35,318 nt of DNA from Campylobacter volucris (GTDB taxonomy: Bacteria; Campylobacterota; Campylobacteria; Campylobacterales; Campylobacteraceae), in assembly GCF_008011665.1 (NCBI RefSeq), contig NZ_VOWJ01000030.1, positions 1 through 35,318 of the forward strand, in the 5' to 3' direction. The notes beneath the pieces are model-generated. The model was not told where the DNA came from, ran no database searches, and was given only the letters and a program-made list of their open reading frames with translations. The stretch's first letter is position 1, and each line of letters starts with the position of its first letter. This document shows positions 22,673-29,163 of the stretch, in pieces. The translations under genes were made by a program, and so were the position numbers.

Positions 22673-23047
22673 ATGGTTTTAGCTTTAGGAGAATTTGAGT
22701 TTAAAGCTTTAAATTTTGATAATTTAGAAAGAAGCTTAGAATACAACATACAAAGTCAAAATAGACTTAATAATCATAATGCTTTATTTGCAAGTTCTAA
22801 AGAAAGTGAAAAGATTAAAATACAAGGCAAAACCTTGCCTTTAAAAGGGGATAGAAACACTTACTTAGATAAACTTGAGAATATGGCAAAAGAACAAAAA
22901 TCTTATATTTTAACAGGGGCTAATGGAAAGTATTATGGTAAGTTTGTGATTTTGGCTTTAAATGAAAATAGAAGTGCATTTGTAGATGGAAGTGGCTTTG
23001 TAGCACAAAGCTTTAGTATGGATTTAGAAAGGGACTTTGATGAATAA
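22673..23047 (+). CDS. Tail protein U (P2 gpU family)
   Basis: A 124-aa protein with the gpU pattern: VLALGEFEF at the start, a QGKTLPLKGDRNTYLDKLENMAKEQKSYILTGANGKYYGKFVILALNENRSAF middle and FSMDLERDFDE at the end (family: G...W.I..L......F...G.......F...L.RY). It acts at the tail terminus. AAAAGGAG precedes the ATG. The U-X-D set here sits on the plus strand at the end of the head operon, separated by about 10 kb from the other tail genes on the minus strand. Confidence 0.88.
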   Translation: MVLALGEFEFKALNFDNLERSLEYNIQSQNRLNNHNALFASSKESEKIKIQGKTLPLKGDRNTYLDKLENMAKEQKSYILTGANGKYYGKFVILALNENRSAFVDGSGFVAQSFSMDLERDFDE

Positions 23048-23231
23048 GATTTATATAGCTAAAAACAATGAAAGGCTTGATAGTATAGTTGATAAACATT
23101 ATAAAAATTTACGATGTTTTGAGCAGGTATTAATAGCTAATCCAAAATTAGAACCTATTTTAAAAGCAGGAGATAAGATTATTCTACCGCAACTTGAAAT
23201 CAAAGAGGATAAGGAAAAAGCCTTATGGTAA
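23040..23231 (+). CDS. Tail protein X (P2 gpX, LysM-like)
   Basis: A 63-aa LysM-like protein (MNKIYIAKNNERLDSIVDKHYKN, then FEQVLIANPKLEPILKAGDKIILPQ) of the Phage_tail_X family, a tail-baseplate component. I start it at ATG 23040, which has AAAGGG seven bases upstream; the TTG just before (23037) is in frame but poorer. It overlaps gpU by 8 bp and gpD by 7 bp, so the three are coupled. Confidence 0.9.
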   Translation: MNKIYIAKNNERLDSIVDKHYKNLRCFEQVLIANPKLEPILKAGDKIILPQLEIKEDKEKALW

Positions 23232-24202
23232 GAAAACCAAGATTTAAACTTGTTGCAAAAGGAAAAGATGTTACACAAAAGCTTTCTAAAAATATTATCA
23301 GTATTTCTTATGAAGATAAAGAAGGTAATGAAAGCGATGAGATTAGCTTAAGCTTTTTTGGGCTTTACTCTAAACCATTGTTTGGGGATAGTTTAGAACT
23401 TTGGCTTGGTTTTGAAAAGCTTTTTAAATGTGGAACTTTTAATGTAAATGTTGTGAGCAAAAATTACACTTTAAATACTACAGAAGTAAGGGCTAGTGCT
23501 GTTAATTTTAGTGGAAAAAATGACACAAACATAAAAGATAAAAAAACAAGAAGCTTTGAAAATACTACACTTTTTACTATAGCAAATAAATTAGCGAGTG
23601 AAAATAGTTTAAAGATAAAAACAAGCGGAGAAGATCAAAATATTGTAAGCATATTACAAAACAATCAAAACAACTTAGAATTTTTATATAAGATTTGTTT
23701 TGAATATGGATTTATTTGCATGATTAAAGAAAATACCTTAATCATAACACCAAAAGATGGAAAAATAGGAGATAATGCTGCAAACATTACAAGTAAAAAT
23801 GAAAAATTACCTTGCTTTGAGATAGCCTTATGTGAATGTAGCTCGTTAGAAATTTCAGAAAGTGGTAGAAATGAATACTCTGCTGTGATAGTAGAGTGGC
23901 AAGATATAGATGAAGCAAAGATAAAAAGTATAAAAGTAGGAAGTGGGGAAAATATTTATAAAATGCATATATCACAACCAAAAAGTGATAATGAAGCTTT
24001 TAAAAAAGCACAAAGTAAGTTAAATGAGCTTCAAAAAGGTGGGCTAAATGGAAGATGCGAGCTTATAGGAAGAGAAATAAGAGCTGGTGGCAAACTTAAG
24101 ATTAAAGATATTAATATGGATAATTATGAATTTAGTATTAAAAGCGTGAGTCATAGTTTTAATGACTCAGCTTATATAGTTAGCGTTGAATTTGAAAGCT
24201 AA
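23225..24202 (+). CDS. Late control / baseplate hub protein D (P2 gpD family)
   Basis: A 325-aa protein of the phage late control D family: KLVAKGKDVTQKLSKNIISISYEDKEGNESDEISLSF (residues about 9-45), TRSFENTTLFTIANKLASENSLKI (about 108-131), and NNLEFLYKICFEYGFICMIKENTLIITPK (about 148-176), with the ending DNYEFSIKSVSHSFNDSAYIVSVEFES. It forms the hub that joins spike and tube, like gp27 of T4. It is the last gene of the plus-strand late operon and ends 4 bp from the convergent membrane gene. Confidence 0.92.
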   Translation: MVRKPRFKLVAKGKDVTQKLSKNIISISYEDKEGNESDEISLSFFGLYSKPLFGDSLELWLGFEKLFKCGTFNVNVVSKNYTLNTTEVRASAVNFSGKNDTNIKDKKTRSFENTTLFTIANKLASENSLKIKTSGEDQNIVSILQNNQNNLEFLYKICFEYGFICMIKENTLIITPKDGKIGDNAANITSKNEKLPCFEIALCECSSLEISESGRNEYSAVIVEWQDIDEAKIKSIKVGSGENIYKMHISQPKSDNEAFKKAQSKLNELQKGGLNGRCELIGREIRAGGKLKIKDINMDNYEFSIKSVSHSFNDSAYIVSVEFES

Positions 24203-24206
24203 AAAA

Positions 24207-24647
24207 CTATTTTGTGTAAGCCAAATTTGTCTTTTCAATATTGGATATTGACTCTTGGATATTAAATATCGAAAAATTGATTTTTCTAAACATATTAGAT
24301 ATAGAAATAAGTATAAAGATAATTACATAATTATACCAATAGGCTGTTGCATTAATTTTTAAATAGCTAGTCGTTAAAATTTTAATAGCTTCTTCTTCTT
24401 CTTTGGTAAGTTTAATATGCTTCTTATTATTTATATTTTTATATTTTTTAAACATAAAGCAATAAATACTAAAAAAAGATAAAGAATCTTTAATCATTTT
24501 TTCTGTTAGCATTACTATGGCTTCGTTCTTAGAATTTAAGAGCCTTTCAAATTCTGGTTTGAATTTTTGAAATTCTTCACTTGCTGCTATCAAAGAAAGC
24601 GAAAATAAACCAAAAGCTATTGTTAAGATAAGAGCTAAGATAATCAT
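24207..24647 (-). CDS. Membrane protein of unknown function (accessory cassette)
   Basis: A 146-aa protein with an N-terminal hydrophobic segment (residues about 1-20, ILALILTIAFGLFSLSLIAAS), a charged helical middle (EEFQKFKPEFERLLNSKNEAIVMLTEKMIKD), and a second span around 105-120 (NYVIIFILISISNMF). It overlaps the next upstream gene by 4 bp (ATGA), so the pair is one operon. I recognise no family. Position between late gpD and mor, on the opposite strand to the head operon, suggests a lysogeny-expressed moron such as a superinfection-exclusion or anti-phage function, but nothing in the sequence proves this. Confidence 0.6.
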   Translation of the reverse strand: MIILALILTIAFGLFSLSLIAASEEFQKFKPEFERLLNSKNEAIVMLTEKMIKDSLSFFSIYCFMFKKYKNINNKKHIKLTKEEEEAIKILTTSYLKINATAYWYNYVIIFILISISNMFRKINFSIFNIQESISNIEKTNLAYTK

Positions 24648-24853
24648 GATTTCTCCTTTCTTTTTTTATGAGAATTACGCTTTACGCTTTTGTTGTTTTT
24701 TGTTTTAAAAATTTTAACAAGAGTAAAACAGAATATTGCAATTATAATTATTATAAATATAATACAAGCATGATTTTGTATAACCTGACCTAATGCATTA
24801 TCAGTTTGATTAAAATCACCACCATCAAGTTTTACTATATTATATTCTGTCAT
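24644..24853 (-). CDS. Single-span membrane protein, partner of the downstream gene
   Basis: A 69-aa protein with an acidic/polar N-terminus, one very hydrophobic span (ACIIFIIIIIAIFCFTLVKIF, residues about 29-49) and a strongly basic tail (KTKNNKSVKRNSHKKRKEKS). The basic tail predicts a cytoplasmic C-terminus and an outside N-terminus. The first gene of the two-gene cassette; its upstream DNA (24854-24970) is AT-only-like sequence (TATATATT runs) that may hold a promoter. No family recognised. Confidence 0.55.
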   Translation of the reverse strand: MTEYNIVKLDGGDFNQTDNALGQVIQNHACIIFIIIIIAIFCFTLVKIFKTKNNKSVKRNSHKKRKEKS

Positions 24854-24970
24854 TATTCTTAATCCAAATTAATATATTAAAATATATACATATATATTCT
24901 AATATATTTTTGCAAAATTTACAATAAATATTATAAGTTTAATTGATTTTTATTATCAAAATAGTCTAAG
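24854..24970. promoter_or_regulatory. AT-rich gap between membrane cassette and mor
   Basis: The 117 bp are nearly all A and T, with alternating TATATA stretches at about 24870-24910. This could serve as a promoter or operator for the leftward membrane cassette, but no clear -35/-10 pair or repeat stands out. No gene is visible here. Confidence 0.3.
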
Positions 24971-25255
24971 TTAAAACAAGCTTGGTTCTAAATTTTCTCT
25001 TAATTCTTTAGTGATTAAATACACAGCATTTAAGCTTAAATCATATTTTTTGGCACATTCTACACTTGCATTTTTGGTGGTTAAACCTTGTTTTATAAGT
25101 GTTTTAAAATCTTGTTTTAATTCTTCATCTCTCATTAAAGTCTTGTAGCTTGGGATATAAATATTTCCACCACCAAATTCTTTTAAAATCTCACGCTTGT
25201 CATTATTTTTCACAAAATCAATAAAATAATCAAAATATTCATTATTAGAGAGCAC
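24971..25255 (-). CDS. mor: Mor/C-family transcriptional activator
   Basis: A 94-aa protein with the Mor signature: an N-terminal helical dimerisation region, then FGGGNIYIPSYKTLMRDEELKQDFKTLIKQGLTTKNASVECAKKYDLSLNAVYLITKELR (residues about 28-87), that is a G-G..IYIP strand followed by a helix-turn-helix. In Mu, Mor turns on middle transcription and C turns on late genes. Here a single such protein is visible, so it may drive both late operons. It starts at GTG 25255 with AAGG six bases upstream. In Mu mor directly follows gemA; here a short gene and dns lie between them. Confidence 0.85.
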   Translation of the reverse strand: MLSNNEYFDYFIDFVKNNDKREILKEFGGGNIYIPSYKTLMRDEELKQDFKTLIKQGLTTKNASVECAKKYDLSLNAVYLITKELRENLEPSLF

Positions 25256-25319
25256 ATTAAGCCTTAAATAAAGATTTTTAAAATTTTATCTAAAAAAATA
25301 AAATTTGGTAAATTGAGAT

Positions 25320-25325
25320 TATAAT
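25320..25325 (+). promoter_or_regulatory. -10 box for dns
   Basis: TATAAT lies 26 bases before the dns ATG at 25351, with an AT-rich upstream stretch in place of a -35, as is usual for Campylobacter sigma-70 promoters. A strong AAAGGAAAA ribosome site follows. The gene can therefore be expressed on its own in the lysogen. Confidence 0.7.
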
Positions 25326-25350
25326 TACATTTTTATATAAAGGAAAAACA

Positions 25351-26025
25351 ATGAAAAAACTCTTATTTATTTTATTATTCTCATCTTTATCTTTATTAGC
25401 TAGTGATAATTTTAATCAAAGTAAGAAAGAATTGGTTGAACTATATGAGAGCTTAGGTAGTGCTTATCAATATGATTTTTATTGTAATACCCCATTTAAA
25501 GCAAATAAAAAAGGAAAATACACTAAGTTTGAAGTAGTTAAAAGTGATTTATACACTCCACGCAATGAATATACTAAAAAAGGTAAAATAAATCAAAGAG
25601 CAAAACGCATAGAATGGGAACATATTATGCCTGCACAAAACTTTGGCAAACATTTACCTTGTTGGAGAGAAGGCGGTAGAAAAGCTTGTCAAAATGATCC
25701 AACTTTTGCAAAAATGGAAGCTGATAAGCAAAACCTAGTTCCTGCCATAGGTGAGATTAATGGTGATAGAAGTAATTTTAGATATGCTGAGGCTCCTTTG
25801 AATTTAAAATATACTCAATATGGAAATTGCAAAGTATATACAGACTTTAAAGCAAAAAGATTTTACCCTGCTAATTATTCTAAAGGCTATATTGCAAGAA
25901 GTTATTTATATATGAGTAAAACATATAATATTAAATTATCAGATCAAGAAAGAAAACTTATGGAAGCTTGGGATAAACAATATCCTATGAGTGAAAAGGA
26001 AAAAAGAATTAGATCTTTACTCTAA
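25351..26025 (+). CDS. dns: Secreted/periplasmic endonuclease I (Dns)
   Basis: A 224-aa endonuclease I family protein. Residues 1-18 (MKKLLFILLFSSLSLLAS) are a signal peptide, so the enzyme acts in the periplasm or outside. The catalytic region is RIEWEHIMPA (His91), followed by DKQNLVPAIGEINGDRSNF (about 125-143), which holds the conserved Asn and Arg residues. Cysteines such as C45, C104 and C113 fit disulfides in an exported nuclease. A dns gene in C. jejuni prophage CJIE1 is known to block natural transformation by degrading incoming DNA. It lies on the plus strand inside an otherwise minus-strand early region, with its own promoter: a moron. Confidence 0.93.
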   Translation: MKKLLFILLFSSLSLLASDNFNQSKKELVELYESLGSAYQYDFYCNTPFKANKKGKYTKFEVVKSDLYTPRNEYTKKGKINQRAKRIEWEHIMPAQNFGKHLPCWREGGRKACQNDPTFAKMEADKQNLVPAIGEINGDRSNFRYAEAPLNLKYTQYGNCKVYTDFKAKRFYPANYSKGYIARSYLYMSKTYNIKLSDQERKLMEAWDKQYPMSEKEKRIRSLL

Positions 26026-26292
26026 TTCTTTGCAAGTATTTTCTATAAGCTCATCTATATCAATAACTAAGCTTTTGTCGTTTTCTTCTAAGCTCTCATC
26101 AATCCTTTCTCTTATAATACAAATTACATTGAGCAAAATACCAAATTCTTTATCGGTTTTAATTTGATGAGTAGTTCCATTATGTATTATTTCAATACTT
26201 GTTCTTTTGGCAGCAAAGGTAATTTGCGAATGTTTTTCTATGCCTAATGTTAAAAAAAGCTCTTTATCATAAGAATGTATTTCTAAAATCAT
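26017..26292 (-). CDS. Conserved-type hypothetical protein, last gene of the early operon
   Basis: A 91-aa protein with an N-terminal beta-rich half (MILEIHSYDKELFLTLGIEKHSQITFAAKRTSIEIIHNGTTHQI) and an acidic helical C-terminus (ERIDESLEENDKSLVIDIDELIENTCKELE). A strong AAGGAGATT site precedes ATG 26292, 31 bp after gemA. Its end overlaps the convergent dns end by 9 bp. I do not recognise the family. Confidence 0.65.
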   Translation of the reverse strand: MILEIHSYDKELFLTLGIEKHSQITFAAKRTSIEIIHNGTTHQIKTDKEFGILLNVICIIRERIDESLEENDKSLVIDIDELIENTCKELE

Positions 26293-26323
26293 TTTAATCT
26301 CCTTTTGTTTTGATGAGACAACA

Positions 26324-26773
26324 TTAGCTTCGCTTAGCTGAATGTGTGCTGTTGTTTTCTAAATTTTTAAGCCCTAAAATGACTTTATTAGCATCTTTTA
26401 TACTTAAATACCAAAGATGTAAAGGTCGCTTTTTAATAATATTATTAATAAACTCTCTTAAAGCCCATTGTGTAGGATTTTTAGCATTTTTACTCCAAAT
26501 AGCTTGTATCATATTAAGCTGTTTTTTTGTAGCCCTTCCATTTTTGGTATTTTCATTTTTAAAATACCTTGTTTTTTTAGTGTTTTTTAAGAACTTTTCA
26601 TCATACCCCAAAGCTATAGCAAAATCTCTAAGTTCCTCAATGCTTAAATCTTTGGATGAGCTTTTACCATACCTTTTATTTAATATCCAGCGATAGCTTT
26701 CATCATCACTTAAATGAGCATCTTTTCTTAGAGTATGAATTATTTTTATAAGTTGTTTTTTAAGATTTTGCAT
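26324..26773 (-). CDS. gemA: GemA-like regulatory protein (Mu gp16)
   Basis: A 149-aa protein of the GemA/DUF1018 family: an N-terminal LIKIIHTLRKDAHLSDDESYRWILNKRYGKSSSKDLSIEELRDFAIALGY, then GRATKKQLNMIQAIWSKNAKNPTQWALREFINNI and a helical end with ANKVILGLKNL. Mu GemA changes host gene expression and supercoiling. It overlaps the gene before it by 14 bp and sits late in the early operon, as gemA does in Mu just before mor. Confidence 0.85.
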   Translation of the reverse strand: MQNLKKQLIKIIHTLRKDAHLSDDESYRWILNKRYGKSSSKDLSIEELRDFAIALGYDEKFLKNTKKTRYFKNENTKNGRATKKQLNMIQAIWSKNAKNPTQWALREFINNIIKKRPLHLWYLSIKDANKVILGLKNLENNSTHSAKRS

Positions 26774-27233
26774 TCAAATCCTTTTTAATATTGTTTTTTA
26801 TAACAACTTGAAGTTCTAAAAATTTTTCTTTTAAAATATTATCGTGAATATGAAAGTTTCCTGTGCTTTTTTCAATAAAGATTTCTTTTTTAAAAACTTC
26901 TTTTTCTTGCATGTTTTTTAAAATTATAAGCTCTGCTTTTATATCCTTAAAAATAAGCATATAATTCTTATAAAAAAGTTCAAAATTTTGTTTGTAAATA
27001 ATTCTTAATTGGGCTTTTATCAATTCTTTTTTTGCGTTAAATTCCATTAAAGCAGTGGTATTTGTAAAATAAAAAACCAAAATTTTATTTTTTATCACAG
27101 CCTGTTTAAAGAATTTTTGTATTAAAAATTTTTCTAAACTTTGTCTAGACATATTTTGTAAGGCTTGATAAGCTCTTAATTTTATAAAAAACACACTTTC
27201 ATCATTAAAAGACTTTGAAGTAAGAAATTTCAC
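26760..27233 (-). CDS. Hypothetical protein with weak DciA (DUF721)-like segment
   Basis: A 157-aa basic protein starting at GTG 27233 (AAAGGA upstream). Residues about 45-85 (FFKQAVIKNKILVFYFTNTTALMEFNAKKELIKAQLRIIYKQN) have the shape of the DciA/DUF721 core, in which a strand is followed by a short turn and a helix ending in lysines. DciA proteins load or assist the DnaB helicase. Mu-like phages need host replication forks after transposition, so such a function would make sense next to gemA. The match is a reading of pattern only, and the N- and C-terminal parts are not recognised. Confidence 0.5.
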   Translation of the reverse strand: MKFLTSKSFNDESVFFIKLRAYQALQNMSRQSLEKFLIQKFFKQAVIKNKILVFYFTNTTALMEFNAKKELIKAQLRIIYKQNFELFYKNYMLIFKDIKAELIILKNMQEKEVFKKEIFIEKSTGNFHIHDNILKEKFLELQVVIKNNIKKDLNAKS

Positions 27234-27242
27234 AAACCATCC

Positions 27243-27289
27243 TTTAAAAACTCAATCAAGCCCATTGATTTAATGGGCTTTGTTAAATT
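27243..27289 (-). repeat. Early-operon hairpin element A
   Basis: A 9-bp perfect stem (27258-27266 with 27272-27280, AAGCCCATT/AATGGGCTT) with a 5-nt loop, flanked by TTTAAAAACTCAATC on one side and TGTTAAATT on the other. It lies just upstream of the ribosome site of the DciA-like gene. Confidence 0.6.
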
Positions 27290-27290
27290 C

Positions 27291-27536
27291 TTATATTTTG
27301 ATTTTTACTAAATTATCCTTGTATATATCTATAAGAAGTTTTAATTCTTGTTGTTGAATTTCTAATCGCTTAATGCTTTCTTCTTGTAGTTGTAAATTTA
27401 ATTCTAATGCTTGTAAGTTTAACATCAAAAGCTCTTTTTGTTTTTTACTATAGTGATAATTTAAAACCAAAGCTATTATAAAAAGAACTATAAACAAAAT
27501 ATACCACTCATTAAAAACAATACCTTTTATATCCAT
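27291..27536 (-). CDS. Membrane-anchored coiled-coil protein
   Basis: An 81-aa protein with one membrane span (WYILFIVLFIIALVLNYHY, residues about 11-29) followed by a leucine/glutamine-rich coiled coil (LLMLNLQALELNLQLQEESIKRLEIQQQELKLLIDI). The short N-terminus is followed by a basic KKQKE flank, so the coiled coil is probably cytoplasmic. Strong AGGAGGG site. Function unknown; similar small proteins are common in phage early operons. Confidence 0.65.
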   Translation of the reverse strand: MDIKGIVFNEWYILFIVLFIIALVLNYHYSKKQKELLMLNLQALELNLQLQEESIKRLEIQQQELKLLIDIYKDNLVKIKI

Positions 27537-27550
27537 TTTACCCTCCTATA

Positions 27551-27814
27551 TTAATCTTCATTTATATTTTTAACTATTTCTTGCCATTCTTTATCGCTTT
27601 TGAAAATGCTAATTAACTCGTTTAAAAGCTCTATAGCTTCGTTATTATTTAGTATTTTGAATAAAGTTTTTATTCTTTTTTTGGTGCTAATTCTGCCAAC
27701 TTTTCTAAAGAACTCTTCTTGCTGGTCATTATCTAAATTATTAAAAAGTTCTATGATTTCATAAAGAGAGACAAGCTCCAAATCATCCACACTAATCTTT
27801 GCATTTACATACAT
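27551..27814 (-). CDS. Small acidic helical protein of unknown function
   Basis: An 87-aa protein (MYVNAKISVDDLELVSLYEI...) that is helical and acidic, ending DKEWQEIVKNINED, with a basic patch KVGRISTKKRIKTLFK in the middle. I start it at ATG 27814, which has AAAGG seven bases upstream; the ATG two codons earlier (27820) touches that site. No family recognised. It is preceded by hairpin element B. Confidence 0.6.
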   Translation of the reverse strand: MYVNAKISVDDLELVSLYEIIELFNNLDNDQQEEFFRKVGRISTKKRIKTLFKILNNNEAIELLNELISIFKSDKEWQEIVKNINED

Positions 27815-27840
27815 TCTCATCCTTTTGTTTTAATTTAAGC

Positions 27841-27887
27841 TTTAAAAACTTAATCAAGCCCATTAAATCAATGGACTTTGTTAAATT
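27841..27887 (-). repeat. Early-operon hairpin element B
   Basis: A 9-bp stem (27856-27864 with 27870-27878) and 5-nt loop, with nearly the same flanks as element A (TTTAAAAACTTAATC and TGTTAAATTTT). One position differs from A so that it pairs as G-U only on the minus strand, which suggests that the minus-strand RNA structure is the selected form. Confidence 0.6.
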
Positions 27888-27993
27888 TTAAAAATCTAAT
27901 AACACCGCTTGGATCAATATCTTTATCTTTAATAGTAAAATTTTCTAATTCACTCTGATATAAAACCCAAGCAACAATATTGCTAAGTTTCAT
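27868..27993 (-). CDS. 41-residue hypothetical protein after gam
   Basis: ATG 27993 overlaps the gam stop (ATGA) and encodes MKLSNIVAWVLYQSELENFT followed by IKDKDIDPSGVIRFLKFNKVH, ending at TGA 27868. The junction with gam and the lack of another gene in this 170-bp gap support a real, translationally coupled small gene. Its 3' end runs into hairpin element B. No family recognised. Confidence 0.55.
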   Translation of the reverse strand: MKLSNIVAWVLYQSELENFTIKDKDIDPSGVIRFLKFNKVH

Positions 27994-28475
27994 TTTTCAA
28001 TCTCCAAACTTTCAATACGAGGTTCTATTCTAAAATTATCTTTTACCATTCTTTTAAGACCAAGTTTTACTAAAGTGCTATCTTCAAGTCCTACAATAGC
28101 ATCTTTATTAAGCTCTTCTTTGTAGCTAATACATTCATTAAGCCCATAACTTTTAAAAGCTTTTACAAGAGCTTCTAGCTTTTCTTTTACTCTTGGTAAA
28201 GGCACACTCTCGCTTATACGATAGCCAATTTTTCCAAAGGTAAATTCTTTAGATCTTTTTTCAGCAAATTCATGCTTGTTGTTTTCACAAAAGGTGCTAA
28301 TACATTGTTCCATATATTTAAGCTCATCGTTTAAAACTTTAATTTTACCCGCATGAGCTTCTTTGATTTCATTGCAAGCTAAAGTTACATCACCATTAAT
28401 CTTTTCTATCTTTACACTTAATTCAGCTATTTTTTTAAGCGCTAAATTGACATCTTCAAAACTTTTTATTTCCAT
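27990..28475 (-). CDS. gam: Host-nuclease inhibitor Gam (Mu Gam family)
   Basis: A 161-aa protein with the Mu Gam layout: an N-terminal coiled coil (LALKKIAELSVKIEKINGDVTLACNEIKEAHAGKIKVLNDEL) and the conserved FTFGKIGYRISESVPLPRVKEKLEALVKAFKSYGLNECISYKEELNKDAI (residues about 78-127), where the family has R....T..G.I.....P. It is a Ku-like dimer that binds DNA ends and protects them from RecBCD/AddAB-type exonucleases. AAAGGAGAAT precedes ATG 28475. Confidence 0.93.
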   Translation of the reverse strand: MEIKSFEDVNLALKKIAELSVKIEKINGDVTLACNEIKEAHAGKIKVLNDELKYMEQCISTFCENNKHEFAEKRSKEFTFGKIGYRISESVPLPRVKEKLEALVKAFKSYGLNECISYKEELNKDAIVGLEDSTLVKLGLKRMVKDNFRIEPRIESLEIEK

Positions 28476-28576
28476 TTATTCTCCTTTAAATTGTATTTTC
28501 TAATTTGGTAATCCCAAAGAACCACGCCATACCTTAAAAGTATCGCGTGTTTAATTCTTTTTCTAACTACTCTCAA
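28466..28576 (-). CDS. Possible 36-residue basic peptide before gam
   Basis: A frame from TTG 28576 to TAA 28466 reads LRVVRKRIKHAILLRYGVVL then WDYQIRKYNLKENKWK and overlaps the gam start. It is the only coding-like content of this 108-bp gap. The start is poor: the AAAGGG lies only two bases upstream and inside a hairpin (28577-28593). An 8-bp near-palindrome (CGCGATAC...GTATGGCG, about 28529-28551) lies in it, so the gap could instead be regulatory RNA. Confidence 0.3.
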   Translation of the reverse strand: MRVVRKRIKHAILLRYGVVLWDYQIRKYNLKENKWK

Positions 28577-28593
28577 GCCCTTTTTATAAGGGC
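28577..28593 (-). repeat. Short hairpin at the DUF4406 gene end
   Basis: GCCCTT (28577-28582) and AAGGGC (28588-28593) form a 6-bp stem with a 5-nt loop (28583-28587), preceded by TCTCAA much as elements A to C are preceded by AATCAA. It overlaps the stop codon of the DUF4406 gene. It may be a shortened relative of the other early-operon hairpins. Confidence 0.4.
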
Positions 28594-28922
28594 AAATCCA
28601 ATGTTAATTCTTTAATACCAAGCTTTTTAGCTAGTGCTAATTCTTCTTGCATACCTTGTGAATACTTAGCATCTTCATGAGTACTCATATAAATATAATC
28701 ACTTGCTTTTAAAAGCTCTAATCCCATTTTTAAAGCTATTTCTCTGTGCTTTTCTTCATCTAAATAGCTAAATTGTAAAATAGGTGAAACAGGTGTAAAG
28801 CCTTCACATTCACGCATGATTTTTAAGCATTCTTGCGTTGCTATGCTAATAGCTTGTGCTTTTCTTTGACTTTCTCTTACAGCTAAAGCTTTATAAGGGG
28901 AAGCTATATAAACTATTGCCAT
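28584..28922 (-). CDS. DUF4406 / nucleoside 2-deoxyribosyltransferase-like protein
   Basis: A 112-aa protein with the DUF4406 pattern: VYIASPYKA at the start, a helix with QKAQAISIATQECLKIMRECEGFTPVSPILQF, then YIYMSTHEDAKYSQGMQEELALAKKLGI (residues about 77-104), the D-x-x-x..S.G...E...A..LG segment of the nucleotide-sugar-binding NDT/TIR-like fold. Phage members are thought to act on nucleotides or NAD-related molecules, but no activity is established for this group. Good AAAGGAAAA site before ATG 28922. Confidence 0.75.
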   Translation of the reverse strand: MAIVYIASPYKALAVRESQRKAQAISIATQECLKIMRECEGFTPVSPILQFSYLDEEKHREIALKMGLELLKASDYIYMSTHEDAKYSQGMQEELALAKKLGIKELTLDLPL

Positions 28923-28950
28923 GAATTTTCCTTTCTAATAAATTTAAGTT

Positions 28951-28994
28951 TTAAAAAACTTAATCAAGGTGCTTTAATTAAGCACCTTTGTTAA
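28951..28994 (-). repeat. Early-operon hairpin element C
   Basis: A 9-bp stem (28966-28974 with 28980-28988, AAGGTGCTT/AAGCACCTT) with a 5-nt loop and the same flanks as A and B (TTAAAAAACTTAATC and TGTTAA). The stem sequence is different but stays fully paired, as expected for a conserved RNA structure. It overlaps the stop codon of the 61-aa gene. Confidence 0.6.
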
Positions 28995-29163
28995 GCTTTT
29001 TGCTCTTTTCATGATTAATTATTTTTAAGGCAATATGATCAGGATAGATTCCTTTTAAAATATCCACAAATGCGCCATTTTCTTTGTAAATAATACTCGC
29101 GCCTTTTACCTCATATAAAGAAGCGCTATAATCAGCTCTTTCGCCTCTAATCATTCTTCTCAT
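28978..29163 (-). CDS. Small hypothetical protein downstream of the sigma-like gene
   Basis: A 61-aa protein read from ATG 29163 (MRRMIRGERADYSASLYEVKGASIIYKENGAFVDILKGIYPDHIALKIINHEKSKKLNKGA in full). A strong AAGGAGAAAGAAA site precedes this start and the ATG overlaps the upstream stop (ATGA), so the longer in-frame reading back to 29244 is only a shadow of that gene. The N-terminus is basic and the rest beta-like. No family recognised. Confidence 0.6.
   Translation of the reverse strand: MRRMIRGERADYSASLYEVKGASIIYKENGAFVDILKGIYPDHIALKIINHEKSKKLNKGA

Noticed and set aside
27258-27280. Early-operon hairpins as simple rho-independent terminators
   Set aside because: No T-run directly follows the stem on the transcribed strand, and the operon continues past each with coupled genes.
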